Shown here piece after piece: positions 43,197-53,900 of a stretch of DNA of 64,000 nt. The DNA is from Phosphitispora fastidiosa. Its GTDB lineage: Bacteria > Bacillota > Thermincolia > Thermincolales > UBA2595. Location of the stretch: NCBI RefSeq assembly GCF_019008365.1, contig NZ_JAHHUL010000003.1, positions 186,001-250,000 on the forward strand. The letters run 5' to 3'. Positions within the stretch are counted from its first letter, which is position 1, and every line of letters begins with the position of its first letter. Below the pieces are notes generated by a model. It made no database searches. It saw only the letters and a list, made by a program, of their open reading frames with translations, and had not been told where the DNA came from. The position numbers and the translations under genes were made by a program.

Positions 43197-44900
43197 ATGA
43201 TTTCCCATGACTTTAGTATCAGGCACAATTGGTGGTTTGATGCGGGGCTGGCTGGGTTACAATCTATTGCAGTCGAGGTAAGGGATAAGGTTAAAGATTA
43301 CAAAGATATCAAAATTAGGGTTACAAATGAACATTTGACTTTTCAAGCCCCATCAAAGGAAGTTTTGCGGAATCTGCTTAATGATTGTTATTCTTTATTA
43401 GCAGATAGATATTGGAACATATCTGATAAAAAACAACGAGAGAGTTTGGAGTTAGTAATTTATTACCAGGACACCGATGATCTGGGACTAATACCTAAAA
43501 GGAAACCTACGCCAATACCTAGCTTATTTACCAAAGGCAGCAGTTGGAGAGCTGAAGCAGAAGAGTATGCGAAGCTTTCAACTGGAATGAAACAGCGTGT
43601 GGATGAATTCTTGAAAAACAATAATAAAAAACTATGGGGTAACAAAAAAATGTTGCTATTTAAACCGCCGGTCTGCCATCCACAGCTTGAGTTATTCCCC
43701 AATAAAAAAAACAAAACAATATGCTGTGTCTGTGGGCGTGAAATGGTGTGTTCAGATGTAAATCAGACTTCGTTTCTGCTATTTGCCAGTAAAACAGCTG
43801 CCTTATCTTTTAATTCTCAGGCTAAGAGACCGGATAAAATATGTTGGGAGTGCGAATATTTAAGCAAATTTGCTGTTGAAAGCGCTTTTTATAAACAAAA
43901 TGGAGATAACATTTTTATTCTCCAACTAGTCACGGGAAATGCGCAAAAAATGGTAGAAAGCCAGGCTGTACTAAGTTCGAATAAAGCAGTACGAAAACTC
44001 GACGAGGATAATTTTCGTGCTAATATTGGCGCTTACAAACAAGACAATAAGCTGTTGTTTTATGCTCAGCTGCCTTATGAAATATTGTGGACATTTTTCT
44101 ACGATACATATACTCTTTTAAGAGAAGAAGCGGATTTGCATGAGGATTATACCGAAGATGAGAAAGATGAGTTTTGTACCAGGCCATTTATTGAATCACC
44201 GATCCAACTTGTGTTATTAAGGGTGGCGACCAAAGGGCAGACTTTTATCACCAAAGAAATAATCTATTATACGGAAACAGCCTATATATTTAGGCTTGTT
44301 AACGAGATTCAGAAACTAACATCCAGCGGTGATAATCTGCTTTATAAATTATTCCATGATTTATATTTACCAAGAGAAGGCAAGGCATTTGATATTAATA
44401 ATTACCTCTGGCGGAACCTGATATTACAAAAGGTTTTACAGAAAAAAAGTGTTTTGCAGGATTTTGAACGTTTGACGTTCCGGAAATGTCAGGCGCAGTT
44501 ATTTCCTTATCTGGGAAATATGCTCGAATTTGTACAGCATTATGAAGCGATGATTCGGGAGGGAATTGGTATGACTAAGGAGCACATTGAGCTAGCAGTG
44601 AAATTAGGGCAACAGATTGTAATTGGCGCTAAAGGAAAAGATTCTGGAAAAGAAGGCAAGGACAGTAATTTTGATCGGGTTAAAGGAGATATGTTTGTGT
44701 TACGTAAAACGCGAACCGTTACAGATTTTCTTGAACAATTAAACCGTATCCAGTTCAGGTATAATTTTACCGTTTCTAATCAGATTCTAAATGGTGTTTT
44801 ACATGAACCTGCAGTCGAATTTGAAGATTTTAAAGCTTATTGTCTAATGGCAGCCTTAAATACTTACAATAACTTTAAGCGTCCACAGATTAAGGAGTAA
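43197..44900 (+). CDS. cas8b: Type I CRISPR large subunit Cas8b-like
   Basis: 567 residues in the position of the Cascade large subunit. Two CxxC pairs, CCVCGREM near residue 178 and CWECEYLSKF near 220, suggest a zinc site as in Cas8b/Cst1-like proteins. N-terminus ISHDFSIRHNWWFDAGLAGLQ fits the Cas8b1 group. Cas8b would recognise the PAM and recruit Cas3. It is highly divergent in sequence, so the subtype rests on gene order and the repeat as well. Confidence 0.82.
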   Translation: MISHDFSIRHNWWFDAGLAGLQSIAVEVRDKVKDYKDIKIRVTNEHLTFQAPSKEVLRNLLNDCYSLLADRYWNISDKKQRESLELVIYYQDTDDLGLIPKRKPTPIPSLFTKGSSWRAEAEEYAKLSTGMKQRVDEFLKNNNKKLWGNKKMLLFKPPVCHPQLELFPNKKNKTICCVCGREMVCSDVNQTSFLLFASKTAALSFNSQAKRPDKICWECEYLSKFAVESAFYKQNGDNIFILQLVTGNAQKMVESQAVLSSNKAVRKLDEDNFRANIGAYKQDNKLLFYAQLPYEILWTFFYDTYTLLREEADLHEDYTEDEKDEFCTRPFIESPIQLVLLRVATKGQTFITKEIIYYTETAYIFRLVNEIQKLTSSGDNLLYKLFHDLYLPREGKAFDINNYLWRNLILQKVLQKKSVLQDFERLTFRKCQAQLFPYLGNMLEFVQHYEAMIREGIGMTKEHIELAVKLGQQIVIGAKGKDSGKEGKDSNFDRVKGDMFVLRKTRTVTDFLEQLNRIQFRYNFTVSNQILNGVLHEPAVEFEDFKAYCLMAALNTYNNFKRPQIKE

Positions 44901-44967
44901 AACTAAAGGAAGAATGTGAACACGGCTAGAAGTTTTTAAAATAACGATTGAAAAGGAGTGGCTTTTT

Positions 44968-45834
44968 ATGCAGGCAAAATGTTTAACTATTACATACCTA
45001 ACAAAGGCATCTTATGCGTCATTAAATGGAGGGGACAAAGAAGCTGACAATATTTCCAGCATAAAAAAAATTCAAATGAGTGATGGCAAGGAGTATCCAT
45101 ACAAGTCCTCACAGGCTATCCGCCGCGACTTGCGGGAGCAATTGGCCGTATTAGGTGAAGAGCTTTCTGAAACAGAAACTGCAAAGCAGGATAAAGGGGC
45201 TGCCACTACGCAGGGTAAGCCTCAGCAGTTTATTGACGATGATTTATTTGGTTTTATGCAAGCTGATAAAGTGACCATCAAACGGACGAGCCCGGTACGG
45301 GTATCACCTTTGATTGCTTTAGAGCCTTACCGGGGAGAACTGGATTTCGCTACAAACTATATGGGAGTTAAAGCAGGAGGGAATCCAAATATTTTTGAGA
45401 GTGAAATACACTCCGGTTTTTATCGCGGTACTATTTTAGTTGAGCTTGATCGAGTTGGAATTGCTGATGCAAGTAATTATGAACTAAATCTATCAAACAA
45501 TGAAAAAAAGCGGCGGGTTTCAGTGTTATTAGATGCGATTCAGACCTTATGGGGTGTGGGGAGACAGAGTCGTTTCTTAGCAGATATATCTCCTAAGTTT
45601 ATTTGTGGAGCATTATTAACGGTAAAAAATCCGATTTTCCTGGAGTGTTTGACTACTAATGACAGCTTGGTTAATATGCCACTAATTGAGTCAACAGTAA
45701 ATGATTTTAAGAACGTGGTTAAAGATTGGGTTTTAGGAGAACGTAAAGGGTTTTTTGAAAAAGATTTAGAGCAGGCTTTACCAATGGGTGAAGCTTTTGT
45801 GAAAATGAAAAAATGGTTAGACGAAGTTTATTAA
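44968..45834 (+). CDS. cas7: Type I CRISPR backbone subunit Cas7 (Csh2/Cst2/DevR-like)
   Basis: The 288-residue RAMP protein forms the Cascade backbone along crRNA. The N-terminal segment ITYLTKASYASLNGGDKEADNISSIKK and the conserved SSQAIRRDLREQL fit the DevR/Cst2 family, together with SPVRVSPLIALEPYRGELDFATN. It sits between cas8 and cas5 as expected. The ribosome site AAAAGGAG precedes ATG 44968. Confidence 0.92.
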   Translation: MQAKCLTITYLTKASYASLNGGDKEADNISSIKKIQMSDGKEYPYKSSQAIRRDLREQLAVLGEELSETETAKQDKGAATTQGKPQQFIDDDLFGFMQADKVTIKRTSPVRVSPLIALEPYRGELDFATNYMGVKAGGNPNIFESEIHSGFYRGTILVELDRVGIADASNYELNLSNNEKKRRVSVLLDAIQTLWGVGRQSRFLADISPKFICGALLTVKNPIFLECLTTNDSLVNMPLIESTVNDFKNVVKDWVLGERKGFFEKDLEQALPMGEAFVKMKKWLDEVY

Positions 45835-45854
45835 TTTTGAAAGGAGGCAGAACA

Positions 45855-46592
45855 ATGTACGGTTTTTCTGTCGTTCTTTCTGCTGAGACGGCATCCTTTC
45901 GTGATCCATCCGGACAACTTTATCATGCCACATTTCCATTACCACCTTTATCTACTTTGATAGGTATTGCCGGGGCCGCAATAGGTATGGATTTTCAACA
46001 GATATGGGAATTTTTCAAAAAGAACGATATCCGATCTGGGGTTAAAGATATTAACGAAAAAGTCACAGGTAAGGGGATAGACCTTTGGAAATATCAAAAA
46101 ATTGTTAGCAAGGAAACCAGAGGAGATATTTTAAAAAGAGAATTCCTTTTCCAGGTAACTTATGGCTTATATTATGGGTGCAATATTTTAAGTGTTTTGG
46201 AGGAAATGCGTAAGGGATTTGTTTCCCCGGCATGGGCTTTATCACTGGGCAGTAGTGATGATATAGCCATAATTAAGGCGGTGTCAGAAATTCAGGTTGT
46301 ATCTGAAGGGACGGTAGATGTGACAGGTATCAAAAAAACCTTGATACCCGGTGATTATTCGAAAGATTATTCTTTTGACTGGCAGACTATTAAAAACACT
46401 CCGGTTCGTACTACCCTCGAATTGCCTGTGGTAAAACAACTCCCTGTCGATTACGTATTCACTGAAGATGGAGAACGAAAAGGAAGTAGTTATAAACCAT
46501 TTACTTTTCTTACCGGTGTACAGCAGTTGAAAAGCCCTTGTCAGGTTTTTAATTTTGAAAATAAAAAAATACCTTTGATTCCGGTTGGTTAG
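45855..46592 (+). CDS. cas5: CRISPR subunit Cas5
   Basis: The 245-residue Cas5 protein caps the crRNA 5' handle. The N-terminal ferredoxin-like segment MYGFSVVLSAETASFRDPSG and the glycine-containing PPLSTLIGIAGAAIGM are typical. ATG 45855 has AAAGGAGG upstream; an in-frame start at 45813 would only overlap cas7. It ends in TAG, one of eight TAG stops noted in the window. Confidence 0.92.
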   Translation: MYGFSVVLSAETASFRDPSGQLYHATFPLPPLSTLIGIAGAAIGMDFQQIWEFFKKNDIRSGVKDINEKVTGKGIDLWKYQKIVSKETRGDILKREFLFQVTYGLYYGCNILSVLEEMRKGFVSPAWALSLGSSDDIAIIKAVSEIQVVSEGTVDVTGIKKTLIPGDYSKDYSFDWQTIKNTPVRTTLELPVVKQLPVDYVFTEDGERKGSSYKPFTFLTGVQQLKSPCQVFNFENKKIPLIPVG

Positions 46593-46601
46593 GTGCTGTG
46601 T

Positions 46602-48923
46602 ATGTATATTTATTATGCCAAACCAAATAAGGACGAAACTGGTACGTATAAGTATCATGTGGGTGAGTGTTACCGGATATGGGAAGAGTTGACATACAGC
46701 CGGGTGCAAGCCCTCACTTACATTTGCCGTGCCTTGGATGTTTCGCTTGCTGAATTTCAAAGTAAAACAAAAAGAGCCATTTTGTTGCATGATGCGGGTA
46801 AATTGTTGCCTCCTTTTCAACAACAAATGAAAAGGCTAATTGCAGAGAAAACCGTTGATGCGAAATTATTTTTCCGTCATGAATTGGCCTCTGCCTGGAT
46901 TATGTTTATCTCTGGTTTTAATGATTTTAAGAAAAATGAATATTTGATTCCCTGGGAATTGTTGGCGGTATTAGGACACCATAAGAATTTACAATTGGAC
47001 TGGCATAGTTTTGACCGTGAAAGGGCCATGGGCAGCCTGCCTGGCTTAAATGAACAAGAAATTGCGTATGTGATTGAAGTTGCTCAGTGTTTTGGAGTAA
47101 ACCTTGAAATTGATATTGCAATGGTAGCAAAAACTTTTGCCAAAAACAAATGGCTTAAAAAATTATTATATGAACTACAGGGTCGATTAATTTCAACAAA
47201 AATAAGCGAAAAGCCTTTTAATGAGAGGCAAAAAGTAAGGGTGTTGTATTCTTTAAGCCGAGGTCTATTGATGAACTGCGATTGGTTAGCTTCTGCGAAA
47301 GAGACTGAAAAGTTACCTGTAAATCATCAAATGACCAGTGATATTTTAAAGGGAAGAATCAAAGGGAAGGTTACTAAAGAGGGTAAGGACTATTATGAAC
47401 GGCCTTTTCATAAGAAGTGTGAAGAACAAGATGGGCATATTTTGGCAATTGCTCCAACCGGTACAGGGAAAACGGAAGCCTCTTTGTTATGGGCGACAAA
47501 TGGTGAACCGACTAAAATAATCTTTCTTATGCCCACCATGGTAACTTCTAATATTCTCTATGAGCGGATCAAAACACATTATTTTTCTGAAAATGAGTGT
47601 GGATTAATTCACTCCAGTGCGGATACCTTTTTTGCACAACAAAAGGGTGTAGAAGAAGCAGATAATAAGACTGAAAATGCACGAAGGATGTTATCCTATT
47701 TCAGGGCATTTATGGCTCCTGTTATGGTGGCTACGGTAGACCAAGCGTTGACAAGTGGTTTTAATACGGGACACTGGTGCCAAAAAGAGTGGGCCTTTGT
47801 TGGTAGTCGGGTAATATTTGATGAGATTCACGCTTATCAGTCGTATACTCTTGGTTTAATTACAGCTACTATAGAAAAAGTGAAATTGTTGGGTGGCAAG
47901 GTTTGTGTGATGAGTGCCACAATGCCTGCCTTCCTGCGCCGGCATTTTCAAAAAATGCTGGGATTAAGTAACCCTATCGTTGCAGAAGAAGTTATGGGAC
48001 GGAAAAAATGTCATTGGGAATATAGAGATGATGATGTTGATAATATGACAGAAGAAATCCTTGGATATTTAGAAAAAGGTAAAAAAGTAGCTGTTGTATT
48101 TAACAATGTCCAGGCTGCTCAAATTGCCTATCGAAAGTGGGAAAAAATATGGTTAAAAGATAAGGTGCTCTGTTATCACAGTAACTATACTATGAAGGAC
48201 CGCCAGGAGCATGAAGGTAAATTATTAAGAGAAAAGGATGGTGAAGGCAGGTCCATTGACTTTGATTTGGTTATCGCTACTCAGGCTATTGAAGTTTCAT
48301 TAGATATTAGCTTTGATATCATGTATAGTGAATGTGCTCCTTTAGACAGCTTAATTCAGCGAGCAGGTCGTTGTAACCGTCTTAACTTGGAAGGGGTTTA
48401 TAAGTTTATTGTTTTTCCGGCTTCGAAAATTGCCCGAGATTTTGTTTATAATAGTTCGTTACAAATACTCGAAAGGACTGTTGAAGTGGTTAAAGATAAC
48501 CAGGAACAATTAAGTGAACAAAAACTTCAGCAAATGTTGGAATTCGTATATGATGGTTTCGAATTAGGTCTTAATAATAAAGAATACATGGAAGGGTACA
48601 AAATTACTAAAGAAATTGCCGGTGCAGTTGATCCACAAGGATTTATTTTTGATTTGCCCATTAGTGATGATAAAGTAACTCGTAAATTTGATTTAATTAA
48701 AGTAAGTATAATCCCCCTGTGCTACTATGATGAAGTGAAAGAACTTTGGGAACGTAAAAAATATTCCCGGTTGCGTTTATATGAAGCGCCAATTACTGAG
48801 TGGAAAAGGAAAAAGTTAAAATGGAAAGACAACCCCATGGGTTTGCCAATCTATGAAGTCCCTTATAATAGAAATGAGGGGATTATTGACAGCGATGATG
48901 ACCTTACCACTCGAATGATTTAA
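46602..48923 (+). CDS. cas3: CRISPR helicase-nuclease Cas3 (HD-helicase)
   Basis: A protein of about 773 residues carrying both an N-terminal HD nuclease and a DExD/H helicase. HD motifs are ILLHDAGK and FFRHELAS. Helicase motifs are APTGTGKTEAS (I), FDEIHAYQ (II), MSATMP (III), ATQAIEVSLD and IQRAGRCNR (VI). ATG 46602 is preferred over GTG 46593, which directly abuts the cas5 stop. The intact motifs indicate a functional interference enzyme. Confidence 0.94.
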   Translation: MYIYYAKPNKDETGTYKYHVGECYRIWEELTYSRVQALTYICRALDVSLAEFQSKTKRAILLHDAGKLLPPFQQQMKRLIAEKTVDAKLFFRHELASAWIMFISGFNDFKKNEYLIPWELLAVLGHHKNLQLDWHSFDRERAMGSLPGLNEQEIAYVIEVAQCFGVNLEIDIAMVAKTFAKNKWLKKLLYELQGRLISTKISEKPFNERQKVRVLYSLSRGLLMNCDWLASAKETEKLPVNHQMTSDILKGRIKGKVTKEGKDYYERPFHKKCEEQDGHILAIAPTGTGKTEASLLWATNGEPTKIIFLMPTMVTSNILYERIKTHYFSENECGLIHSSADTFFAQQKGVEEADNKTENARRMLSYFRAFMAPVMVATVDQALTSGFNTGHWCQKEWAFVGSRVIFDEIHAYQSYTLGLITATIEKVKLLGGKVCVMSATMPAFLRRHFQKMLGLSNPIVAEEVMGRKKCHWEYRDDDVDNMTEEILGYLEKGKKVAVVFNNVQAAQIAYRKWEKIWLKDKVLCYHSNYTMKDRQEHEGKLLREKDGEGRSIDFDLVIATQAIEVSLDISFDIMYSECAPLDSLIQRAGRCNRLNLEGVYKFIVFPASKIARDFVYNSSLQILERTVEVVKDNQEQLSEQKLQQMLEFVYDGFELGLNNKEYMEGYKITKEIAGAVDPQGFIFDLPISDDKVTRKFDLIKVSIIPLCYYDEVKELWERKKYSRLRLYEAPITEWKRKKLKWKDNPMGLPIYEVPYNRNEGIIDSDDDLTTRMI

Positions 48924-48949
48924 CATGGGGGAAAAAAAGGGGTGGTTAT

Positions 48950-49450
48950 GTGAATGACCTCCACGTCACCGGTACTCTCATCTGGTACTACTATATCTGC
49001 CACCGCGAAGTGTGGCTGATGGCCCGCAATGTCGTGCCTGACCAGGATAACGCTAATGTTGATTTAGGCCGTTTCATCCATGAAGATACATATCAGCGTG
49101 AGAAAAAGGAAATCAGTTTCGGCAACATCAAGCTTGACATAGTAAAAAAGGGTAAAGACGGCCTGGTCATCGGTGAAGTAAAAAAGAGCAGCAAATTTGA
49201 GGCCAGCGCCCGGATGCAGTTAGCATATTACCTGTCGGAACTGGACAGAGCTGGTCTTAAAGCCAAGGGTGAACTTTGTTTTCCCAAGGAAAAGAAGCGG
49301 GAAACAGTTGAACTGACTGTTGAACTAAAAACCCGGTTAGATTCAGCGGTACGGGATATTTTACGGATTGCTTATCTTGATCGGCCTCCTGAGCCGGTCA
49401 GGATAAAATTCTGCAAAAACTGCGCCTATGCTGAATTCTGCTGGTCATAG
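48950..49450 (+). CDS. cas4: CRISPR adaptation exonuclease Cas4
   Basis: 166 residues of the RecB-like Cas4 fold. An N-terminal Cys lies in YYYICHREVWL, and a C-terminal triad CKNCAYAEFC completes a [4Fe-4S] site. Catalytic residues GEVKKSSKF and a QLAYYL motif are present. Cas4 trims new spacers and selects the PAM. GTG start at 48950. The sequence of cas4-cas1-cas2 is visibly less AT-rich than the effector genes before it. Confidence 0.93.
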   Translation: MNDLHVTGTLIWYYYICHREVWLMARNVVPDQDNANVDLGRFIHEDTYQREKKEISFGNIKLDIVKKGKDGLVIGEVKKSSKFEASARMQLAYYLSELDRAGLKAKGELCFPKEKKRETVELTVELKTRLDSAVRDILRIAYLDRPPEPVRIKFCKNCAYAEFCWS

Positions 49451-49461
49451 CAGGTGATTAG

Positions 49462-50454
49462 ATGAAAAAAATTATTTACATATTTTCGAATGGGGAGTTA
49501 ATGAGGCAGGATAATACCCTTAAATTTCACTGTGAGGAAACCAACCGGTTTCTTCCGATTGAGGACATCAGTGATATATTTGTTTTCGGGGAAGTGAACA
49601 TCAACAAAAAGCTTCTGGAACTACTATCACAGAAGGAAATTGTTATGCATTACTTCAATTACTATGGCTACTACATGGGTACTTTTTATCCGCGGGAACA
49701 TTTGAATTCCGGGTATATGATTCTGAAGCAGGCTCAAGTTTACCAAGATACTGAAAAAAGAATGGAAATTGCCCGAGCTATCATAAGAGGAGCTTTAAAA
49801 AATATCAGGCAGGTATTGAAATATTACAGTAACCGGGGCAAAGACCTGGAAAAAGATATTCAGCGAATCGGGGAATTTGAACAGCAGATTGACGATTGTT
49901 CGGATATTTGTGGGCTTATGGCTGTAGAAGGCAATGCCAGGGAATGTTATTACAAAACTTTTGACATAATCATTGACAACAAAGATTTTATTTTTGAACA
50001 AAGGACAAGACGTCCACCCAAGAATCACCTAAACAGTCTAATCAGTTTTGGTAATTCCATCATGTATACTATAGTCCTCAGTGAGATTTACAAGACCCAC
50101 CTTGACCCAAGGATTGGCTTCCTTCATGCTACCAATTTCCGCAGGTTTTCACTCAACTTGGACATAGCAGAGATTTTTAAGCCTATCCTTATAGACCGGG
50201 TAATATTCTCCCTGCTCTCAAAAAAGATGATTGCTAAGAAAGATTTTGAAAGTGGGTTGGAGGGAATTATGATCAAAGATAAAGCAAAAAAACTGTTTGT
50301 GGAGGAATTGGACAATAAGCTGAAAACTACAATCAAACACCGCGATCTGGGGAGAGAAGTCTCCTATAGAAGGTTGATCAGGTTGGAATTGTACAAACTG
50401 CAAAAGCACCTGATGAGCGAAAAGGAGTATGAACCCTTTGTAGCCAGATGGTAA
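49462..50454 (+). CDS. cas1: CRISPR integrase Cas1
   Basis: This 330-residue spacer integrase has the conserved MAVEGNARECYYKTFD segment (catalytic Glu) and LISFGNSIMYT. FLHATNFRRFSLNLDIAEIFKPI holds the catalytic His and Asp. All catalytic positions look intact. It forms a complex with Cas2 and Cas4 encoded alongside. Confidence 0.96.
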   Translation: MKKIIYIFSNGELMRQDNTLKFHCEETNRFLPIEDISDIFVFGEVNINKKLLELLSQKEIVMHYFNYYGYYMGTFYPREHLNSGYMILKQAQVYQDTEKRMEIARAIIRGALKNIRQVLKYYSNRGKDLEKDIQRIGEFEQQIDDCSDICGLMAVEGNARECYYKTFDIIIDNKDFIFEQRTRRPPKNHLNSLISFGNSIMYTIVLSEIYKTHLDPRIGFLHATNFRRFSLNLDIAEIFKPILIDRVIFSLLSKKMIAKKDFESGLEGIMIKDKAKKLFVEELDNKLKTTIKHRDLGREVSYRRLIRLELYKLQKHLMSEKEYEPFVARW

Positions 50455-50475
50455 AAATAGCCGGTAGGTGATGGA

Positions 50476-50739
50476 ATGTTCGTTATTTTGGTATATGATG
50501 TAAATACAAAGCGCGTCAGTAAAGTGCTGAAGCGGTCCCGGAAATACCTGAACTGGGTGCAGAACTCCGTCCTGGAAGGGGAAATCAGTGAAGTGAATTT
50601 TAAAAAATTGAAGACGGAACTGCAAAAAATCATTAACATTGAAGAAGATTCCTGCTTGTTTTATACCTTTCGAACTCTCAAATATTCTGAACGGGAAAGT
50701 ATTGGAATAAAAAAAGGGGGAGAGGGAGTTATCATCTGA
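50476..50739 (+). CDS. cas2: CRISPR adaptation protein Cas2
   Basis: The 87-residue Cas2 begins MFVILVYDVNTKRVSKVLKR with the conserved metal-site Asp. It contains YLNWVQNSVLEGEIS and DSCLFYTFR as in other Cas2 proteins. It ends 197 bases before the first repeat, so the leader lies between. Confidence 0.96.
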   Translation: MFVILVYDVNTKRVSKVLKRSRKYLNWVQNSVLEGEISEVNFKKLKTELQKIINIEEDSCLFYTFRTLKYSERESIGIKKGGEGVII

Positions 50740-50936
50740 ATTAAAAATGTCGTCTAAGTGCAATAACGTATTTTTTCCGGAGGATCGACGACAAATGTAA
50801 ATATTGGATCAAGCCTTGATATACGAAGACTTGCATAAATGTGACCATCATGAAATACCTGTAATATAAAATATGACAAAATTATCCGGTGACGCATAAA
50901 CCGTACTGTTACTGAATTTTTGCATCCCCGGAACGG
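50740..50936 (+). promoter_or_regulatory. CRISPR leader
   Basis: An AT-rich stretch directly upstream of the first repeat and downstream of cas2. It should contain the array promoter and the Cas1-Cas2 integration anchor. The degenerate repeat is at the far end of the array, which supports this orientation. Confidence 0.8.
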
Positions 50937-53900
50937 GTTTTCAGCTTACCTATAAGGAATTGAAACTTTTATAAGGTGGTCTCACACCATCAACTTTAAC
51001 ACCAGTTTTCAGCTTACCTATAAGGAATTGAAACACTAAAGCCGGGGTGATACCTGATGATAGCTGGCAACGTTTTCAGCTTACCTATAAGGAATTGAAA
51101 CGATGATCAGTGATATCAAAAAAGTAACATCTGAAGAAGGTTTTCAGCTTACCTATAAGGAATTGAAACTCCAGAGTGCTCCGATTCATGAAGTAGGCCT
51201 GGACTGTTTTCAGCTTACCTATAAGGAATTGAAACGCCCAGTGATCCGCGATATCTGCAAACTGTTCCTCCGTTTTCAGCTTACCTATAAGGAATTGAAA
51301 CATCAAAACTATAACTATTTCAAACGTAACCTCGCCAAGTTTTCAGCTTACCTATAAGGAATTGAAACCGTGAAACAATTAACCGGGAAGAAGTACCGGC
51401 TAGAGTTTTCAGCTTACCTATAAGGAATTGAAACCTGTAATTCTCCGACCCAAACGCGGCCATTTCGGTTGTTTTCAGCTTACCTATAAGGAATTGAAAC
51501 AGCAGCGGCCCCCACGTTTTAAACTCTTCCACGTTTTCGTTTTCAGCTTACCTATAAGGAATTGAAACTGCAACCAAGTCCTTAACTTACCTGCCGACCT
51601 ACTATTGTTTTCAGCTTACCTATAAGGAATTGAAACTCCTCGGCGAAGGCCCCCTGCGTGATGACTTTGGTTTTCAGCTTACCTATAAGGAATTGAAACC
51701 CCTGGACCTGGACAACATCCAACCTGGTCAGACCCAGTTTTCAGCTTACCTATAAGGAATTGAAACCTTTACATATTGCTTCAGGTGCTGTTTTACCGTT
51801 AAGTTTTCAGCTTACCTATAAGGAATTGAAACAGTCCATCCAGTACTCAGGTAATAGATGCCACTGGTTTTCAGCTTACCTATAAGGAATTGAAACTTGA
51901 AAAAGACAGCACCGAAACCACTGGAACAGTAGGTTTTCAGCTTACCTATAAGGAATTGAAACCCGGAAATTCCGCCACAAAGGCACCGACATACACCGTT
52001 TTCAGCTTACCTATAAGGAATTGAAACATACCTTCAGACATTGAAGACTTACAGGAGGCTTTACGTTTTCAGCTTACCTATAAGGAATTGAAACATCGCA
52101 GTCAACAGCGCCTCAGTATCACCCATAGCCACAGTTTTCAGCTTACCTATAAGGAATTGAAACAAGACAATTCTTCCATAATGCCGATAAGACAGGCTTT
52201 AGTTTTCAGCTTACCTATAAGGAATTGAAACAAGCATTTGCAATTTGCTTCAAGGGTGTTTCGTCGGGTTTTCAGCTTACCTATAAGGAATTGAAACTTT
52301 GAGAATCCACCCGTCACTCTTGGGTCAGCTACGGTTTTCAGCTTACCTATAAGGAATTGAAACGGATAAACAGCACGGTATCTGTTTCATAAAGAGCTAA
52401 GTTTTCAGCTTACCTATAAGGAATTGAAACCCTTTGTAATCCAGTTTATAACTTCTGCTTTTGTAGCAAGTTTTCAGCTTACCTATAAGGAATTGAAACC
52501 CAAATGGGGGGCCGCTGCTGCCGCCGCAGCCGGTACAGTTTTCAGCTTACCTATAAGGAATTGAAACTTTGGAGCGGAAGATAGAGGACCTGAACATGTC
52601 TCTGGGTTTTCAGCTTACCTATAAGGAATTGAAACCTGAAAAAGAAGTAGATTTTCCAGACCCTTCTTTAGTTTTCAGCTTACCTATAAGGAATTGAAAC
52701 TGGCCCGCTGTCGAACTACATGCTCACCATTTTCTCCGTTTTCAGCTTACCTATAAGGAATTGAAACGGATAAACAGCACGGTATCTGTTTCATAAAGAG
52801 CTAAGTTTTCAGCTTACCTATAAGGAATTGAAACCCTTTGTAATCCAGTTTATAACTTCTGCTTTTGTAGCAAGTTTTCAGCTTACCTATAAGGAATTGA
52901 AACCCAAATGGGGGGCCGCTGCTGCCGCCGCAGCCGGTACAGTTTTCAGCTTACCTATAAGGAATTGAAACTTTGGAGCGGAAGATAGAGGACCTGAACA
53001 TGTCTCTGGGTTTTCAGCTTACCTATAAGGAATTGAAACTCAGCACAGGTATTGATATCACCAAAAAAAATGTCACAGTTTTCAGCTTACCTATAAGGAA
53101 TTGAAACTAGATTATATGCCACAGATAGAAATAATTTTTGAAACGTTTTCAGCTTACCTATAAGGAATTGAAACAGTATTAATGTTCCTGCAGCTGCTGT
53201 AACGGTCATAGTTTTCAGCTTACCTATAAGGAATTGAAACGGCAGCGCATCAAGCCTTTGCCTAATTTCGGCTATGTTTTCAGCTTACCTATAAGGAATT
53301 GAAACCGAAGCGGACAAGCGTCTTGAGGGCTATTCCCCATGGTTTTCAGCTTACCTATAAGGAATTGAAACCCAAAAGGAGGCTGGTGTGGTGGTTTGGT
53401 CAAACGACAAGTTTTCAGCTTACCTATAAGGAATTGAAACGCTGATAAGCGTTGTGGTCAGCGGCAGAAACCAAATCGTTTTCAGCTTACCTATAAGGAA
53501 TTGAAACGTTGGTGCTAAAAGGAGTCTTGCAACAAAATATCCGTTTTCAGCTTACCTATAAGGAATTGAAACTTACAAAATCAAAGAGGAGCAGCACAAA
53601 AACGCTGAGTTTTCAGCTTACCTATAAGGAATTGAAACACGAGGGCCGCCTATCCACCAGTACCTATGCCACTTATGAGTTTTCAGCTTACCTATAAGGA
53701 ATTGAAACCCTACTAGATACGCAGCGCCGATGAGCAGAAACATGGTTTTCAGCTTACCTATAAGGAATTGAAACTCGTTCCTGTAATCCTGAATCATCTG
53801 GAACACCTGGGTTTTCAGCTTACCTATAAGGAATTGAAACATGCTGCACGGGTCAGTATTGCAGCCCGCGACGGTTCGGTTTTCAGCTTACCTATAAGGA

